Positions 38,573 through 46,052 of a DNA stretch of 64,000 nucleotides are shown here, piece by piece. Origin of the DNA: Shewanella hanedai. GTDB lineage: Bacteria; Pseudomonadota; Gammaproteobacteria; Enterobacterales; Shewanellaceae. The stretch lies in contig NZ_VKGK01000019.1 of assembly GCF_007197645.1 (NCBI RefSeq), forward strand, positions 1-64,000, in the 5' to 3' direction. Position numbers and translations under genes: made by a program. Numbering within the stretch: the stretch's first letter is position 1; every line of letters begins with the position of its first letter. The notes below the pieces were generated by a model that saw only the letters and a list, made by a program, of their open reading frames with translations, did no database searches and was not told where the DNA came from.

Positions 38573-39184
38573 ATGAAAAAAGCATTACTGATTGCCCTAG
38601 CCCTACTAACAGCGCCAATGGCAGCACTCGCTGCTGATTATAAAGAGGGTGTGCATTACACTGTGCTCAATGACGGTCCAGCGACTGCTAAGCCTGAAAT
38701 CACTGAGTATTTCTCGTTTTATTGTGGCCACTGTTATAACTTTTCTAAAGTACAAGTTCCTCAAATAAAAGCGAATCTACCAGAAGGTGTTGTGTTCAAG
38801 CAGAACCATGTTGAGTTTATCGGTAGAGAGATGGGCACTGAAATGTCACGTGCTTTTGCTGTGGCTCATCAATTGAAAGTTGAAGATAAGATTGAAAAAG
38901 CCATATTCAGTGCTATCCATGAGAAGAAGCAACACTTCACGAATCGTGATGATGTTCGTAATCTATTCATTGATAATGGCGTTGATGGTAAAGATTTCGA
39001 TGCTGCGGCAAGTTCATTCATGGTGAGTGCTCAAATGTCACAGATGAAGCGAGCGACTGAAAATGCACAAATCTCAGGTGTACCAGCGCTTGTCGTTAAC
39101 GGTAAGTATCGCGTAGAGACTGGGGCGATTAAGTCTTATGACGAGCTACTCGATATCGCTTATTACTTAACAAGTAAAAAATAA
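38573..39184 (+). CDS. dsbA: Thiol:disulfide interchange protein DsbA
   Basis: Periplasmic oxidase that introduces disulfides into exported proteins. The 203-residue precursor has a signal peptide ending ALAA and a thioredoxin fold with inserted helices. The active site is CGHC (Cys 51 and 54) instead of the enterobacterial CPHC; the cis-Pro loop SGVPALVV is normal. I chose the ATG of MKKALLIAL with AAGGA upstream; the longer frame is not part of the protein. A clear terminator follows. Confidence 0.96.
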   Translation: MKKALLIALALLTAPMAALAADYKEGVHYTVLNDGPATAKPEITEYFSFYCGHCYNFSKVQVPQIKANLPEGVVFKQNHVEFIGREMGTEMSRAFAVAHQLKVEDKIEKAIFSAIHEKKQHFTNRDDVRNLFIDNGVDGKDFDAAASSFMVSAQMSQMKRATENAQISGVPALVVNGKYRVETGAIKSYDELLDIAYYLTSKK

Positions 39185-39208
39185 ACACTGAGTCATTACT
39201 CATTGATT

Positions 39209-39233
39209 AAAGGAGCCTAACGGCTCCTTTTTT
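39209..39233 (+). terminator. Terminator of dsbA
   Basis: AAAGGAGCC / GGCTCCTTT with a 4-base loop and a T6 tail, 25 bases after the dsbA stop. Confidence 0.9.
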
Positions 39234-39410
39234 GTACATGGATGTACTTATCCCTGATCGCAGGGATAGCGATTGAAGGGATTTGTGTCAGGTGTTTTGG
39301 TGACTATCCAGCAGGAATGCTTAACAAATTGTAATGCATCAGGAGATTTTACGCAGAAAGTACACCATCTAGAGTTCAAGTATTGACTTAAATAGCTGTT
39401 TAAAAGGCAT

Positions 39411-39471
39411 AAAAAAACCGTATTTCCTGGTCGCAAGAAATACGGCAGTTGAGCCATGAGGCTCAGTTTTA
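39411..39471 (-). ncRNA. Candidate small RNA (about 60 nt, two hairpins)
   Basis: On the minus strand a strong intrinsic terminator, CCGTATTTC / GAAATACGG with a 10-base loop and T7 (39445-39411), ends no protein gene. Just before it lies a second perfect hairpin, TGAGCC-TCAT-GGCTCA (39465-39450). A promoter-like pair (TTGACT, 17 bases, TGTTAC) would start an RNA near 39471. Short RNAs with a terminal U7 after a GC-capped stem are typical Hfq partners. I do not recognise a known family, and the location next to dsbA-ytfK gives no sure function. Confidence 0.5.
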
Positions 39472-39477
39472 CCCTGA

Positions 39478-39524
39478 GTAACAAATCTAACTTAACAGGG
39501 AGTCAATTTATTGGCAAGTGCCAA
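39478..39524 (-). promoter_or_regulatory. Promoter and palindromic operator of the candidate sRNA
   Basis: Minus-strand -35 TTGACT (39506-39501) and -10 TGTTAC (39483-39478) are 17 bases apart. Immediately upstream of the -35 box lies the perfect palindrome TTGGCA-AG-TGCCAA (39511-39524), placed like an activator site. Confidence 0.45.
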
Positions 39525-39708
39525 TTTAATTAATCTTTGGTGGATATTCGTTTAACAGAAGGGGGGAAATAGATGTCAGACAAGGTTGGTTTCAAATACT
39601 TACAATTATATACATTCTTTAATGCAACTCTTATGGAAATATCCTGTCAAAATCTGAACTAGTATCCATAATTAATAAGAAAATCTGTATCGGTAATAGG
39701 AGGCCAAT

Positions 39709-39921
39709 GTGAGAGTATTTCCTGTCTATGCACCTAAGCTTATTGTTAAGCATGCACGTATATTTTTGTCTGGGGTGATCTGGGTTAAAGACTTGGGTCG
39801 TTTAGAGTTTGAAAAAGGGAGATTTTTATTGCCAAGGAAAAGCTTACCAGAGGTAAAGCAGGCAGTACTTGAGTTAAATGAGTTGATAGAAACTCAAAGT
39901 AGCGAAGCGAAGATAGCGTAA
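39709..39921 (+). CDS. ytfK: DUF1107 family protein, YtfK-like
   Basis: A 70-residue protein that aligns with E. coli YtfK: YAPKLIVKHARIFLSGVIWVKDLGRLEFEKGRFLLPR against its YNPLQVAKYVKILF...DVGAFEFDKGKILIP. YtfK stimulates SpoT-dependent (p)ppGpp build-up in E. coli. The start is GTG with AGGAGG 5 bases upstream; the overlapping ATG runs into TGA at once, so GTG is the only workable start. Confidence 0.87.
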   Translation: MRVFPVYAPKLIVKHARIFLSGVIWVKDLGRLEFEKGRFLLPRKSLPEVKQAVLELNELIETQSSEAKIA

Positions 39922-39948
39922 ATCTTCGCATTCGTACAATACAGGCTT

Positions 39949-40152
39949 TTAGTTCACTTCATCATTGAGCAAGCCAACGAGTCCAGTCACTTTCTCATTC
40001 CAAGAATTGAGATCCTGACTTAGTTGTTGGTTTTGCTCAGTCAGTCCGATGCTCTTCTGCTTCTCTTCTTCAAGCTCCATTTTTAGTAGCTCGATAGTTT
40101 CAAGTGCTGCCTGGATTTTTGTCTCCAGTTTGGACAGTAGTTCAAGGCTCAT
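39949..40152 (-). CDS. zapB: Cell division protein ZapB
   Basis: The 67-residue protein is one long coiled coil ([20 protein letters not shown]..., [26 protein letters not shown]). Length, start (MSLEV/L-EKLE) and the Leu/Asn heptads match ZapB, the FtsZ-ring and MatP-linked chromosome-terminus factor. I took the ATG of MSLELL with AGGA upstream; the frame extends further without homology. Confidence 0.9.
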   Translation of the reverse strand: MSLELLSKLETKIQAALETIELLKMELEEEKQKSIGLTEQNQQLSQDLNSWNEKVTGLVGLLNDEVN

Positions 40153-40328
40153 GGGAGTCCTAGTAGTTTCTGGATGGTAGTTGATTCTATCAGTGCACAT
40201 ACAGTAGTGAATAGTTAATTATGCTGAATGTCTAAAATATCTCTGTATATTCGTATGAATCGTGTTTTTTTTGTACGTGTTATAATATCGCTCTGATTCT
40301 CCTCTTAATTTCCCCGTGGAACATTTCA

Positions 40329-41810
40329 ATGACGACAAGTGTTTTTCTACTCTTGCCTTTGGCTCTGACGCTCATTTTAGCCTTAACAGTTAGGCGAACC
40401 CTTTTGGCTTTGGGTGTCGGAATTATCTCTGGCGCGTTGATGATAGCTTCATTTAATCCATTCAAGGCTGTGGAATATTTAGCGGTAACGGCAAGCCATC
40501 AAGTTTATGCCGATGGGAGTTGGCAATCTTGGCATTTGAATGTGTTAGCAGCGATGGTGTTACTTGGCGCAATGACCCAATTATTGGCTCGAGGTGGCGC
40601 GGTAAATTCGTTTGCCGACTGGCTGTATCATAGAATTCGAAATGGCAGGCAAGCTAGGTTGGGAGTAGTGTTTCTAAGCTGGATAGTTTTCATCGATGGG
40701 ATCTTTAGCTGCATTGCAGTGGGTCATGTTTGTCAGCCATTGAGTCAGCGTTACGGTATGCCTAAAGAGCAAATTGCTTATTTAGTTGACTCGAATGCTT
40801 CCCCTTTATGCTCATTGTTGCCTTTCTCAAGCTGGGGGCCATACGTGATGGCAATACTAGCTGGGATCACCTTGTTGCCCGTCTCTCCATTGCAGGCATT
40901 TATGGAGATGGCGCAAATGAACTTTTATGCGATAACCGTCATTGGTTTGTCCTTGTTGGCTGCCTGGTATGGTAGTGGTTTTACACCGCTGAACAGTACA
41001 GTCATAGTCAGGGAGTCTGTGAAGCTTGGTAGCCCTTGGTTGCTGGGTGTTCCGATGGCGACATTGCTGCTCGCTTCGATAGGATTCACATTATGGTCAG
41101 GGGCGACAGCGTCTGATAATTGGAGCATCACCGATTGGTTGTCTAATGCTGATATCGGTAGCTCAATGCGTAATGCCTGTATATTGGCAATGCTGACTAG
41201 TGTCGTATTACTCAAATTATCTGGCCGAAGTCTTAGTCAGCTGATAAAAGATATATTGGCAGGTATTCAGGGCATCAGTTTTGCGATAGGAATTTTAATT
41301 TTTACTTGGATGATTGGTGCTGTGATTAGTGACTTAGGTGTCGCGAAGTTATTGGCTGGCTGGGCCGAGCAGTTTATGTCGGAGCACTTTCTTCTCGCTG
41401 GTATGTTTCTATTGTGTGCGGTGATGGCGTTTACGACGGGTTCAAGCTGGGGGACATTTGCAATCATGATCCCTATCGGTGGTGAGATTGCCGCAGTTGT
41501 CGATGTCACTTTATTGGTCCCTGCGCTCAGTGCGGTAATGGCGGGAGCGGTGTTTGGTGATCACTGTTCCCCCATATCAGATACTAGCGTGTTGAGCGCA
41601 ACTAGCAGTGGTTGTGAACCACACTCCCATGTTATTACTCAACTTCCTTTTGCGATGATCGCAGCTCTCACATCACTTTTGGGATATCAACTAACTAACT
41701 TGGCTTTGCCAGTCTATGGCGTTTGGCTGATGGTTATGATCACCGCAGGAGGTCTTTTCTTTCTACTGACGAGATTTTTTAGAAGAGGAGTTTTACAAGT
41801 AGAGGGCTGA
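40329..41810 (+). CDS. Na+/H+ antiporter, NhaC family
   Basis: A 493-residue inner-membrane transporter with about 12 helices. The NhaC-type signatures FIDGIFSCIAVGHVCQPLSQRYGMPKEQIAYLVDSNASPLCSL... and TGSSWGTFAIMIPIGGEIA with GDHCSPISDTSVLSATSSGC are present. It probably exchanges Na+ for H+, though amino-acid antiport is known in relatives. A terminator follows. Confidence 0.9.
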   Translation: MTTSVFLLLPLALTLILALTVRRTLLALGVGIISGALMIASFNPFKAVEYLAVTASHQVYADGSWQSWHLNVLAAMVLLGAMTQLLARGGAVNSFADWLYHRIRNGRQARLGVVFLSWIVFIDGIFSCIAVGHVCQPLSQRYGMPKEQIAYLVDSNASPLCSLLPFSSWGPYVMAILAGITLLPVSPLQAFMEMAQMNFYAITVIGLSLLAAWYGSGFTPLNSTVIVRESVKLGSPWLLGVPMATLLLASIGFTLWSGATASDNWSITDWLSNADIGSSMRNACILAMLTSVVLLKLSGRSLSQLIKDILAGIQGISFAIGILIFTWMIGAVISDLGVAKLLAGWAEQFMSEHFLLAGMFLLCAVMAFTTGSSWGTFAIMIPIGGEIAAVVDVTLLVPALSAVMAGAVFGDHCSPISDTSVLSATSSGCEPHSHVITQLPFAMIAALTSLLGYQLTNLALPVYGVWLMVMITAGGLFFLLTRFFRRGVLQVEG

Positions 41811-41848
41811 ACGAAGGAATTAGATACTGAGGCCGATTTGTTTATAGC

Positions 41849-41872
41849 AAAAAGCCCCTTGCGGGGCTTTTT
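41849..41872 (+). terminator. Terminator between convergent nhaC-like and barrel genes
   Basis: AAAAAGCCCC / GGGGCTTTTT with a 4-base loop; symmetric, so it serves both the antiporter gene and the minus-strand barrel gene that ends 17 bases away. Confidence 0.92.
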
Positions 41873-41888
41873 TAGCTAACTAGCTCGC

Positions 41889-42512
41889 TTAGAAGCGGTA
41901 ATCAACTGATAGATATAGTTGCTGGCTATCATTTAGTGATGCGGTCTCAGAACCTGCAACTACGCCATTGTAAGGTGTAGGCACTGGTGCATTACTGATA
42001 TCATAATCCTGCTTAAGGTAACGGTAACCAATTTCAGTACTTAGGTTATCGTTAATCTTATACATCAAACCTGTTTGACCACCCCAAACAAAACGGTTCT
42101 TAGAATCAAACTCATTTGTTTCTGGGCTCAGATGGTTCATACCTGCAGTTGCACCAATAAACCAGTTTAACTTGTTGGAAGCACCAAGTCCGACGAGGTA
42201 ATCATATGACATTAAAAAGCTTTGCTGCTTAGTGAAATCATCTGAGTTGTATGAGTAAGTACCATAAACACGGTTAGCATCATTTAAGTAAACACCGGCT
42301 CTAACTTCATAGATTACGTTGTTTTCGGTTTCTTTAATGTGTTCAGTTTGAGATACACCTGCGATTGGGTTTTGTAGTTCAGGAGTATAAGAACCTTTGT
42401 AAGTGTTTTGCTGGGCACCTACGGCACCACCGACGAACCAATCTGCTGCCATTGTTGGTGCTGAAATTGCGGTGGCTAGAACAGCGGCTAATGCTAAAGA
42501 TTGCTTTTTCAT
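41889..42512 (-). CDS. Outer-membrane beta-barrel protein (OMP_b-brl type)
   Basis: The 207-residue protein has a signal peptide (cleavage after TMA|AD) and eight alternating strands (WFVGGAVGAQQNTYKG, VIYEVRAGVYLNDANRVYGTYSY, LSTEIGYRYLKQDYD) ending in the outer-membrane signature LYLSVDYRF. It resembles small eight-strand barrels of the OmpA/OmpX-like group. Role unknown. Confidence 0.87.
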   Translation of the reverse strand: MKKQSLALAAVLATAISAPTMAADWFVGGAVGAQQNTYKGSYTPELQNPIAGVSQTEHIKETENNVIYEVRAGVYLNDANRVYGTYSYNSDDFTKQQSFLMSYDYLVGLGASNKLNWFIGATAGMNHLSPETNEFDSKNRFVWGGQTGLMYKINDNLSTEIGYRYLKQDYDISNAPVPTPYNGVVAGSETASLNDSQQLYLSVDYRF

Positions 42513-42809
42513 AATATGCTCTCACTCTTTGAATAATAAGGTTTTTGTTTCGTTGAGGGCATAGTAGATGGCATTAGCTGAACAAGAACTGAACCGTCGT
42601 TTAGTACAAGTGTTTGTATTAATTGGATGTTAATATCCAGCCGTCCTGTTCAATAATTGTATTATCTGGACCTCTTTAGGTTGGGTTTATGTTTATATTT
42701 TGTTGTTTTTGGCGTTTATCTTGCTCAGTATTGCATGTTAGTTAAGCGGGGATATTCAGATCTCGTTAATTTCTTGGGGTTTGCATCAGCCCCAAGAGAT
42801 CAATTTGGC

Positions 42810-43553
42810 TTATTTTTTAAAAATAGCGTCGTTAGTTCCATAAGGACCTAGGTTGAGATCGCGTTTACGGATCTCATCGACACGGTCGAAGGCCTCTTCA
42901 GCAACATGCAAGTTTTTCACATCGTTACGCCAGTAATATTTGAATCCATTGAAATTCGCATTATTAGGGTACCAATACATTACGCCCAAACCTTCATCCG
43001 TCATAATGGGTGTGTTGTGAATAGTTGCACCAGGAATATAGAAGTACTGGCCTGTGCCAAGTTTCTTGAACTGGTTATCCGCAAGAGTCTGACCTTCACC
43101 GTTGACTACATAGTAGCACTCAGGCTGACCATGAAAGTGCGGTGCATGGTCTGATTTTCTGCCGTCAGTGATCCCGATAACCACAGGGCTATCTGACAGT
43201 TCTTTCCAAATATAGCCAACTGGTGATTTTGATTTATCACAGTCTTGAATTTCGAGTACATTACCGTCGTCATCTAATGATTTACAAAATTGCTGATCGG
43301 CGGGAATACTGCTGTTCGATTTAATCGTTTTAAAGTCAATCTCACCCGCTTCCCAAGCGGCGATATACGCTTCAACTTCAGGGTTGCTACATTGCTCAGG
43401 CATGGTGTCTTGTGGCGAGTAGGGGGTGCTGTCATATGGCACAGGCGTCATCTGTTGGTAAGGCAGTTGTGTATGGTTACATTGCGGACCTTCTGCCATG
43501 ACTGAAGTCGACGCTAACGCTGCGATCCCGAACATCATTTTTAGTTTCATCAC
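42810..43553 (-). CDS. Secreted cupin protein, candidate DMSP-lyase-like enzyme
   Basis: A 247-residue periplasmic protein with a signal peptide (cleavage after VMA|EG), a Cys-containing N-terminal part (C25, C55, C90, C105) and a single cupin barrel. Metal ligands are H139, H141 and E145 (HFHGQPECYYV) and H179 (IPGATIHNTP), with Y147 two residues after the Glu. The spacings H-x-H-x3-E-x-Y and 38 residues to the last His agree with those I recall for the cupin DMSP lyases DddK and DddQ, where the Tyr is the base. Many cupins share part of this pattern. Neighbouring acrylate-reductase-like genes and a shared promoter design raise the case; DddY, the known periplasmic lyase, is much longer. Confidence 0.6.
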   Translation of the reverse strand: MMKLKMMFGIAALASTSVMAEGPQCNHTQLPYQQMTPVPYDSTPYSPQDTMPEQCSNPEVEAYIAAWEAGEIDFKTIKSNSSIPADQQFCKSLDDDGNVLEIQDCDKSKSPVGYIWKELSDSPVVIGITDGRKSDHAPHFHGQPECYYVVNGEGQTLADNQFKKLGTGQYFYIPGATIHNTPIMTDEGLGVMYWYPNNANFNGFKYYWRNDVKNLHVAEEAFDRVDEIRKRDLNLGPYGTNDAIFKK

Positions 43554-43651
43554 TCTCTTCCTATTAAAATCTAGCTTAGCTTTACGCTGCCATATTTTTT
43601 ATTGTAATTAGTTGCTTAAGCTAAGAATAAAGTGATAGTTACTTGGTTAAA

Positions 43652-43709
43652 TTGAATTGGATCACGCAATGTTTTGAGCAGCAAAGTTATTCGTGAGCGA
43701 GATCGCGAA
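43652..43709 (-). promoter_or_regulatory. Regulatory region of the cupin gene
   Basis: A CRP/FNR-like site TTGA-N6-TCAC (43652-43665) and a 20 bp palindrome TTCGTGAGCGAGATCGCGAA (43690-43709, pattern TTCGNGA-N6-TCNCGAA) stand 38 bases apart, start to start. The same pair at the same spacing precedes the flavoprotein gene. Confidence 0.65.
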
Positions 43710-43872
43710 TAAAGTTATCAGTGACGTATTTTTAGAGGTAAAGCGGCAGTCGAACTTATTCAGGCGAATGGTAAGGCTTACTGCTCGGGGGAGATGAGTG
43801 ACGTGTAGCGTGTGGGATTAAGGACGGCTCTGATAAACAACCAGAGCCGATGAGTTATATTGGCAATATAAA

Positions 43873-44244
43873 TTACATCTCTTTGAACCACGTTCTATGG
43901 CACTCAGAGCATAAAGGTGCTTTAACTTTATGTTCAGCATGACAAGCGATACAGCTAATTGCTTCACCATAATGTACTGACTTGTGAGGGTTTGCATGTG
44001 CGTTAACAAGACGACTGGTATCGATGTCTATAGTGCTAATTGTCCCATGGCACTCTACACAGGCTGCATCGTTAGTGTTTTTCTTGGCATTAACATGACA
44101 CGTTTTACATGCGTCTTTTTCTTCATAAATAAATGAATGGTTATCACGACCTAAGGTTTTTCCTTTAGCCGTGATCAAATCACCAGCATAAACGGTGCTA
44201 GAAATAGATATGAGTAATGTTAAAGCGGCAATAAATGTCTTCAT
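43873..44244 (-). CDS. ardB: Periplasmic tetraheme cytochrome c, ArdB-like
   Basis: The 123-residue protein has a signal peptide (VYA|GD) and four haem c sites: CKTCH (46-50), CVECH (62-66), CIACH (98-102), CSECH (112-116). Extra His residues (HSF, NAHANPHKSVHYG) can serve as distal ligands, as in small tetraheme and flavocytochrome c haem domains. Its start lies 2 bases after the flavoprotein stop, and GGAGG sits inside the last codons of that gene. It very likely feeds electrons from the quinol-linked periplasmic pool (CymA) to the flavoprotein. The symbol follows the S. woodyi acrylate reductase pair and is an inference. Confidence 0.82.
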   Translation of the reverse strand: MKTFIAALTLLISISSTVYAGDLITAKGKTLGRDNHSFIYEEKDACKTCHVNAKKNTNDAACVECHGTISTIDIDTSRLVNAHANPHKSVHYGEAISCIACHAEHKVKAPLCSECHRTWFKEM

Positions 44245-44246
44245 GA

Positions 44247-45761
44247 CTAAACCTCCATATCTGTGTTAATTGTTTTGCTAACGATAAATCCGCCCGCTAA
44301 ACCTTCTAAACAAGCGCAAGATGAGAGGCGGTTGACGCCATGGACACCGCCAGTCGCTTCACCAATCGCATATAGGTTTGGCAGTGGTGCTAGATTTTTA
44401 GATCCAATCACTCGGCCATCAACATCGGTTTTTAAACCGCCCATGCAGTAATGCACTTTTGGCCAGATACGGGAAACTACAAAAGGGGGAGTCAGGTGTT
44501 TTGCGGTATCCATTAATCGACCGAAAAGTGGGTCTTCACGATTTTCGACATGTTTATTGTGTAATGTGATTGATGCTTTTAGGGCGCTAGCATCCACATC
44601 AAACTTGGCCGCTAGCTCCTCAATGCTGTCAACTTTCCACGCCATTTCATCACGCAATGCGCGCACGACTCTGTCGTCGTTCGGGTAGTCGTTATAGTTA
44701 AAAAACGCGATTGGGTATGCGGGGGTGTTGTCAGGATTACGTTGGGCTAAAATACGGTCAGAGCAATATTTGCGATCTAAACGTTCATTCATAAAACGAT
44801 TACCATCTAATACGCTTGCTATCATACCTTCATGGAACGTGATGGATAATAAGGCGTTAGACCAGCCAAAGCCGCCTTCGTCTGGTGAGCCCCAATGACC
44901 GGTCTGAATCATGTTCATATGAACTGGCATTGCGCCATGAGACATAGCGGTAAGGGTGACTTCACCAGTCGCGCCTTTTGCGTTTGTGCAATCCATCGTC
45001 GGATCAATAGAAGGGTCTAACAGATTACAAAGCTGTTTGTTCATTGCAAAGCCGCCTGTCGCAATGACCACTTTGTTGGTTTTAATGTGTGTAATTTCAC
45101 CCGTGCTTAGATTTGGGTATCGAAATCCACTACGTACTTTAAGGCCGATAATTCTATTGCCGTCCATGACAAAGTCTTCAACATATTGTTGAAGTCGTAA
45201 ATCACCCCCTTCGTTTTTAGCCACTTGATACAAGTTACGTGTAATTTCACCACCAGTGCCATCCACAGTGCGTATAGCACGCGCCTTGTTATGACCCCCT
45301 ACCAGCATGTTGAACCCTTCGCGAAATTTAACGCCTGAGTCAACGCACAAGTGGTATGAATCTAAAGCATGATTTGCGATAGCTTGTAAGTGTTCTTTTG
45401 AGGCCATCCCTCGACCTGCAGTGACTTGGTCATTTACCAGTTCTTCGGGCGAATCATCAAGTATGCCTTGTGATAACTGGATTGGGTTTTTAGGCACGGC
45501 GAACCAGCCGCCATTAATGGCTGAGTTACCGCCAAACTGCATCATCTTCTCTAGGACTAATACAGATTTGATACCACTGCGTTTGAGGTTAATCGCGGCA
45601 GAGAGGCCAGCAAAGCCTGAGCCGATAATAATCACATCAAAGGTTTCATCCCAGTTAATCTCATGACAAGTGTTAGCTTGTACGGTACTGGGTAATGTTG
45701 CTGCTAAGCTACCAACGGCAGCGCCGGCACTGAGCTTTAAAAAGTTTCTTCTACCTTGCAT
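44247..45761 (-). CDS. ardA: Tat-exported flavoprotein of the fumarate/acrylate reductase family, ArdA-like
   Basis: A 504-residue FAD enzyme with a twin-arginine signal (QGRRNFLKLSAG). FAD motifs are IIIGSGFAGLSAA, GGNSAINGG and AIGEATGGVHGVNRLSS. Compared with flavocytochrome c fumarate reductase, the proton-donor Arg (R330 in NRFMNERLDR) and the carboxylate-binding Arg (R478 in HGVNRLSS) are kept, but the His that binds the second side of fumarate is Tyr (H437-Y438, VHYCMGG). This argues against fumarate and for a mono-carboxylic enoate. With the adjacent tetraheme cytochrome the pair has the layout of the acrylate reductase ArdAB described in S. woodyi. Urocanate or methacrylate reductase are alternatives. 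Confidence 0.8.
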   Translation of the reverse strand: MQGRRNFLKLSAGAAVGSLAATLPSTVQANTCHEINWDETFDVIIIGSGFAGLSAAINLKRSGIKSVLVLEKMMQFGGNSAINGGWFAVPKNPIQLSQGILDDSPEELVNDQVTAGRGMASKEHLQAIANHALDSYHLCVDSGVKFREGFNMLVGGHNKARAIRTVDGTGGEITRNLYQVAKNEGGDLRLQQYVEDFVMDGNRIIGLKVRSGFRYPNLSTGEITHIKTNKVVIATGGFAMNKQLCNLLDPSIDPTMDCTNAKGATGEVTLTAMSHGAMPVHMNMIQTGHWGSPDEGGFGWSNALLSITFHEGMIASVLDGNRFMNERLDRKYCSDRILAQRNPDNTPAYPIAFFNYNDYPNDDRVVRALRDEMAWKVDSIEELAAKFDVDASALKASITLHNKHVENREDPLFGRLMDTAKHLTPPFVVSRIWPKVHYCMGGLKTDVDGRVIGSKNLAPLPNLYAIGEATGGVHGVNRLSSCACLEGLAGGFIVSKTINTDMEV

Positions 45762-45819
45762 TCTGTGACCCTCAATAATAGGAATAGGGTAAAGATAAGC
45801 GCAATGTCAGTGATTAAAG

Positions 45820-45877
45820 GTGAACTGAGTCACGTCATGTTTTCAGTGACAAACATATTCGTGAGTTAGCTCTCGAA
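45820..45877 (-). promoter_or_regulatory. Regulatory region of ardA, twin of the cupin promoter
   Basis: The CRP-like core GTGA-ACTGAG-TCAC (45820-45833) and the palindrome TTCGTGAGTTAGCTCTCGAA (45858-45877) are 38 bases apart, as upstream of the cupin. The bases between (ATGTTTT and CAAA-TATTCGTGAG) also match. Confidence 0.65.
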
Positions 45878-45912
45878 GATCTTTTCTCTCAACATGACAA
45901 TGATTTACGAAC

Positions 45913-45934
45913 ATAGAATGTGAACAGATTCTAT
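45913..45934. promoter_or_regulatory. 22 bp palindrome in the ardA-tetR divergent region
   Basis: Arms ATAGAAT and ATTCTAT are separated by 8 bases (GTGAACAG). A perfect 7 bp dyad in a divergent control region next to a TetR gene is a good operator candidate. Confidence 0.55.
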
Positions 45935-46052
45935 ATGGCGTCAAAGTTTGGGTATATTTGCGTGAAGTGAATCCCGATTAGATGAGATATCTCTAAGGGA
46001 AAATGATTAAAAGTGCATAATCGGTTTAATTACATAAACTGGCTTTTTATAG

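Noticed and set aside
39248..39484. 78-codon minus-strand frame downstream of dsbA
   Set aside because: It overlaps the candidate sRNA terminator, has no ribosome binding site and an unlikely composition.
42773..42796. CTTGGGG/CCCCAAG hairpin after the cupin gene
   Set aside because: The stem is good but the minus-strand tail is AAATTAACG, so I cannot call it a terminator.
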